From Verrucomicrobiia bacterium (GTDB lineage: Bacteria; Verrucomicrobiota; Verrucomicrobiia; Limisphaerales; UBA1319), in NCBI GenBank assembly GCA_017880715.1, contig JADGRT010000096.1, positions 1 to 8,518 on the forward strand: a stretch of DNA of 8,518 nt, given 5' to 3'. Position numbers and translations under genes: made by a program. Positions 6,837-8,518 of the stretch are shown piece after piece. Position 1 is the stretch's first letter. Every line of letters starts with the position of its first letter. The notes beneath the pieces are model-generated. The model ran no database searches. It saw only the letters and a list, made by a program, of their open reading frames with translations, and had not been told where the DNA came from.

Positions 6837-8258
6837 ATGAAAAAGTTTAAGTTATCTTTGCCGGAGGATCGTTACTTTGGCCCGGATCCGCGCCAGAAAA
6901 AAATCGCCCGGCGGCTGTACGATCGGGTGGCGCATCTGCCCCTGGTCTGCCCGCATGGCCATGTCGATCCGCGCCTGTTTGCCGATCCCAATTACACCTT
7001 TGGCACACCCGCCGAGATGGTCATCATGCCGGATCATTACGCGTTTCGCATGCTGTATTCGCAGGGCATCCCCCTGGAGAAACTGGGCATTCCACGGGCG
7101 GACGGCGGAGCGGTCGAGCCGGATCACCGCAAAATCTGGCAGACCTTCGCCGAAAATTTCTTTCTCTTTCGCGGCACCCCCACCGGCATGTGGCTGGCGC
7201 ACGAGCTGTATTCGGTTTTCGGCATTCGGGAAAAACTGGCCGCCGAGTCCGGCCAGCGCATTTACGACCAGATCGCGGCCAAGCTGAAGTCCGCCGAGTT
7301 TCGTCCGCGCCGGCTCTTCGAGAAGTTCAACATCGAAGTGCTCTGCACCACCGATGCGGCCACCGATCCGCTGCCCCATCACCAGGCGATTCGCGCTTCC
7401 GGCTGGAAGGGCCGCATTTTGCCGACTTTCCGTCCGGACGGCGTCGTGAACCTGAACATGGCCGGCTGGAAGAAGAACATCGACGATTTGAGCGAGGTTA
7501 GCGGGATCGAGGTCAGGAATTACCGGTCATATATCCAGGCCCTCGAGAATCGTCGCGCCTTTTTCAAAGCTCAGGGAGCCGCTGCCACCGATCATGCGGC
7601 GACGGTGCCCTACACCGCGGAACTCAGTTCGGCGGCGGCGGACACGATTCTCAAGCGCGCATTCCAGGGGAAGGCTACCCCGGAGGACGCGGTGCGGTTC
7701 ACCGGTCACATGATCATGGAAAACGCCCGCATGAGCATCGAAGACGGGCTGGTCATGCAATTCCATTCGGGCAGTTACCGCAATCACAACGCGGCAATTT
7801 ATCAGCGGTTCGGTTTGGACAAGGGCTGCGACATTCCGGTTCGGGCCGAGTACACCGAAAACCTGAAGCCGTTGCTGAACAAGTACGGGAATGACGCGCG
7901 CTTGACCCTGATTCTGTTTACGCTCGACGAATCCACCTACGCGCGGGAGTTGGCGCCGTTAGCCGGACATTACCCGGCGCTGAAGGTGGGTCCGCCCTGG
8001 TGGTTCCACGACAGCCTCAACGGCATCATGCGTTACCGCGAACAGACCGCGGAAACCGCCGGCATTTACAACACGGCGGGCTTCAACGACGACACCCGCG
8101 CCTTTGCGTCCATTCCCGCGCGTCATGACCTGTGGCGCCGGGTTGATGCCAACTGGATTGCCGGCTTGGTGGTTCGCGGCGTGGTGGATATGAGTGACGC
8201 CGAGGAGATGATCCAGGACACGGCCTACCGCTTGGTCAAACAGGTTTATAAGCTTTAA
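6837..8258 (+). CDS. uxaC: Glucuronate isomerase (uronate isomerase, EC 5.3.1.12)
   Basis: The enzyme converts D-glucuronate to D-fructuronate (and galacturonate to tagaturonate), the first step of hexuronate breakdown. The 473-aa size fits the family, a member of the amidohydrolase superfamily. Visible motifs are CPHGHVDPRLF with the HxH metal motif (H40, H42), PDHYAFRML (65-73), TTDAATDPLPHH (171-182), QFHSG (308-312), PWWFHDSLNG (387-396), and AGFNDDTRAFASIPARHDLWRR (414-435). The HGH form and surrounding sequence differ from the 'DYHCHL' of the E. coli enzyme, which suggests a separate branch of the family. ATG 6837 follows enolase by 67 nt; no Shine-Dalgarno site is present and the possible promoter (GTGACC at 6786, TTTATA at 6809) is weak. 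No uxuA, uxuB or uronate transporter lies in the window. The gene ends at a strong terminator. Confidence 0.93.
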   Translation: MKKFKLSLPEDRYFGPDPRQKKIARRLYDRVAHLPLVCPHGHVDPRLFADPNYTFGTPAEMVIMPDHYAFRMLYSQGIPLEKLGIPRADGGAVEPDHRKIWQTFAENFFLFRGTPTGMWLAHELYSVFGIREKLAAESGQRIYDQIAAKLKSAEFRPRRLFEKFNIEVLCTTDAATDPLPHHQAIRASGWKGRILPTFRPDGVVNLNMAGWKKNIDDLSEVSGIEVRNYRSYIQALENRRAFFKAQGAAATDHAATVPYTAELSSAAADTILKRAFQGKATPEDAVRFTGHMIMENARMSIEDGLVMQFHSGSYRNHNAAIYQRFGLDKGCDIPVRAEYTENLKPLLNKYGNDARLTLILFTLDESTYARELAPLAGHYPALKVGPPWWFHDSLNGIMRYREQTAETAGIYNTAGFNDDTRAFASIPARHDLWRRVDANWIAGLVVRGVVDMSDAEEMIQDTAYRLVKQVYKL

Positions 8259-8280
8259 GCCGGTTTCCCATGTGCCAGCG

Positions 8281-8312
8281 GCGCGCCGGATGGCTCCGGC
8301 GCGCTTTTTTTT
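8281..8312 (+). terminator. Strong intrinsic terminator after uxaC
   Basis: GCGCGCCGGA (8281-8290) pairs with TCCGGCGCGC (8295-8304) around a 4-nt TGGC loop, giving a 10-bp, almost all-GC stem. Eight consecutive T residues follow (8305-8312). It begins 22 nt past the uxaC stop codon and is a textbook Rho-independent terminator closing the plus-strand gene cluster. Confidence 0.93.
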
Positions 8313-8319
8313 GGGGAGC

Positions 8320-8337
8320 GCGGCAGCTTGCTGCCGC
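8320..8337. repeat. Short hairpin GCGGCAGC-TT-GCTGCCGC
   Basis: An 8-bp perfect inverted repeat (8320-8327 with 8330-8337) follows the uxaC terminator by 7 nt, with TTTCCTTTT after it. It might be a back-up terminator or a fragment of a dispersed GC-rich repeat; similar sequences are common in verrucomicrobial genomes as I recall them. About 100 bases without recognisable content follow (8338-8440). Confidence 0.7.
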
Positions 8338-8440
8338 TTTCCTTTTCGCAGGCCCGCCAACCGTCAAATCCTCCGTCGCTGGGGTCACCCATTAAAGATA
8401 TTAGTTAACCGATCTTCGAGCCTAGCACTACAGCGACATT

Positions 8441-8492
8441 TTGTAGGCCGGCTGCCCCCAGCCGGCGCCGGGTCGGGGGACCCGGCCTACAA
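8441..8492. repeat. Double-hairpin inverted repeat with covarying stems and complementary loops
   Basis: The element is two 26-nt halves in inverted orientation, matching at 22 of 26 positions. The outer arms TTGTAGGCCGG (8441-8451) and CCGGCCTACAA (8482-8492) pair perfectly. Each half also folds alone: GCCGGCTG-CCCC-CAGCCGGC (8447-8466) and GCCGGGTC-GGGG-GACCCGGC (8467-8486), both with 8-bp stems and 4-nt loops. All four mismatches between halves fall as two compensatory base-pair swaps inside these stems. The CCCC and GGGG loops are complementary. The start of any gene to the right is not visible before the window ends. Confidence 0.88.
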
Positions 8493-8518
8493 CGATGGTT
8501 CATGGAAGCCCCACGGCT

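Overview
The window is a GC-rich bacterial chromosome segment that most resembles Verrucomicrobiota, probably the Pedosphaera/Limisphaerales side. That placement is inferred from gene content (a secreted clan GH-D glycosidase, a 'CPHGH'-type glucuronate isomerase, a PIN-PhoH protein), from the near absence of Shine-Dalgarno sites, and from several structured GC-rich repeats of a kind I associate with these genomes. No database search was possible.

Layout. Positions 1-213 hold no convincing gene but contain a perfect 22-bp inverted repeat. On the minus strand, 214-2040 encodes a secreted alpha-galactosidase-like glycoside hydrolase that appears to have lost an internal in-frame block. The 566-bp divergent gap (2041-2606) holds two separate repeat structures: a 183-bp head-to-head pair of hairpin units (2201-2383) and a 34-bp perfect palindrome (2440-2473). 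On the plus strand there follow a DICT-domain sensory protein (2607-3413), a GST/thioredoxin-fold protein overlapping it by 8 nt (3406-4080), a PIN-PhoH ATPase (4091-5398), enolase (5495-6769) and glucuronate isomerase (6837-8258). The isomerase gene ends at a strong intrinsic terminator (8281-8312). Two further hairpin elements lie in the last 200 bases, one with internally covarying stems.

How the genes work together. The DICT, GST and PhoH genes are packed within -8 to +10 nt and look like one transcription unit: a ligand sensor without an output domain, a possible thiol/glutathione enzyme, and an RNA-acting PIN-PhoH protein. This is the most plausible candidate for an uncharacterised module, although its function is unknown. 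Enolase has its own good promoter and is housekeeping. UxaC (uronate isomerisation) and the glycosidase fit polysaccharide use, but they are on opposite strands and not evidently co-regulated. The clearest anomaly is the glycosidase: its barrel appears to go straight from the N-terminal beta-sandwich domain to strand 3, and the junction has the sequence expected of a microhomology-mediated deletion.
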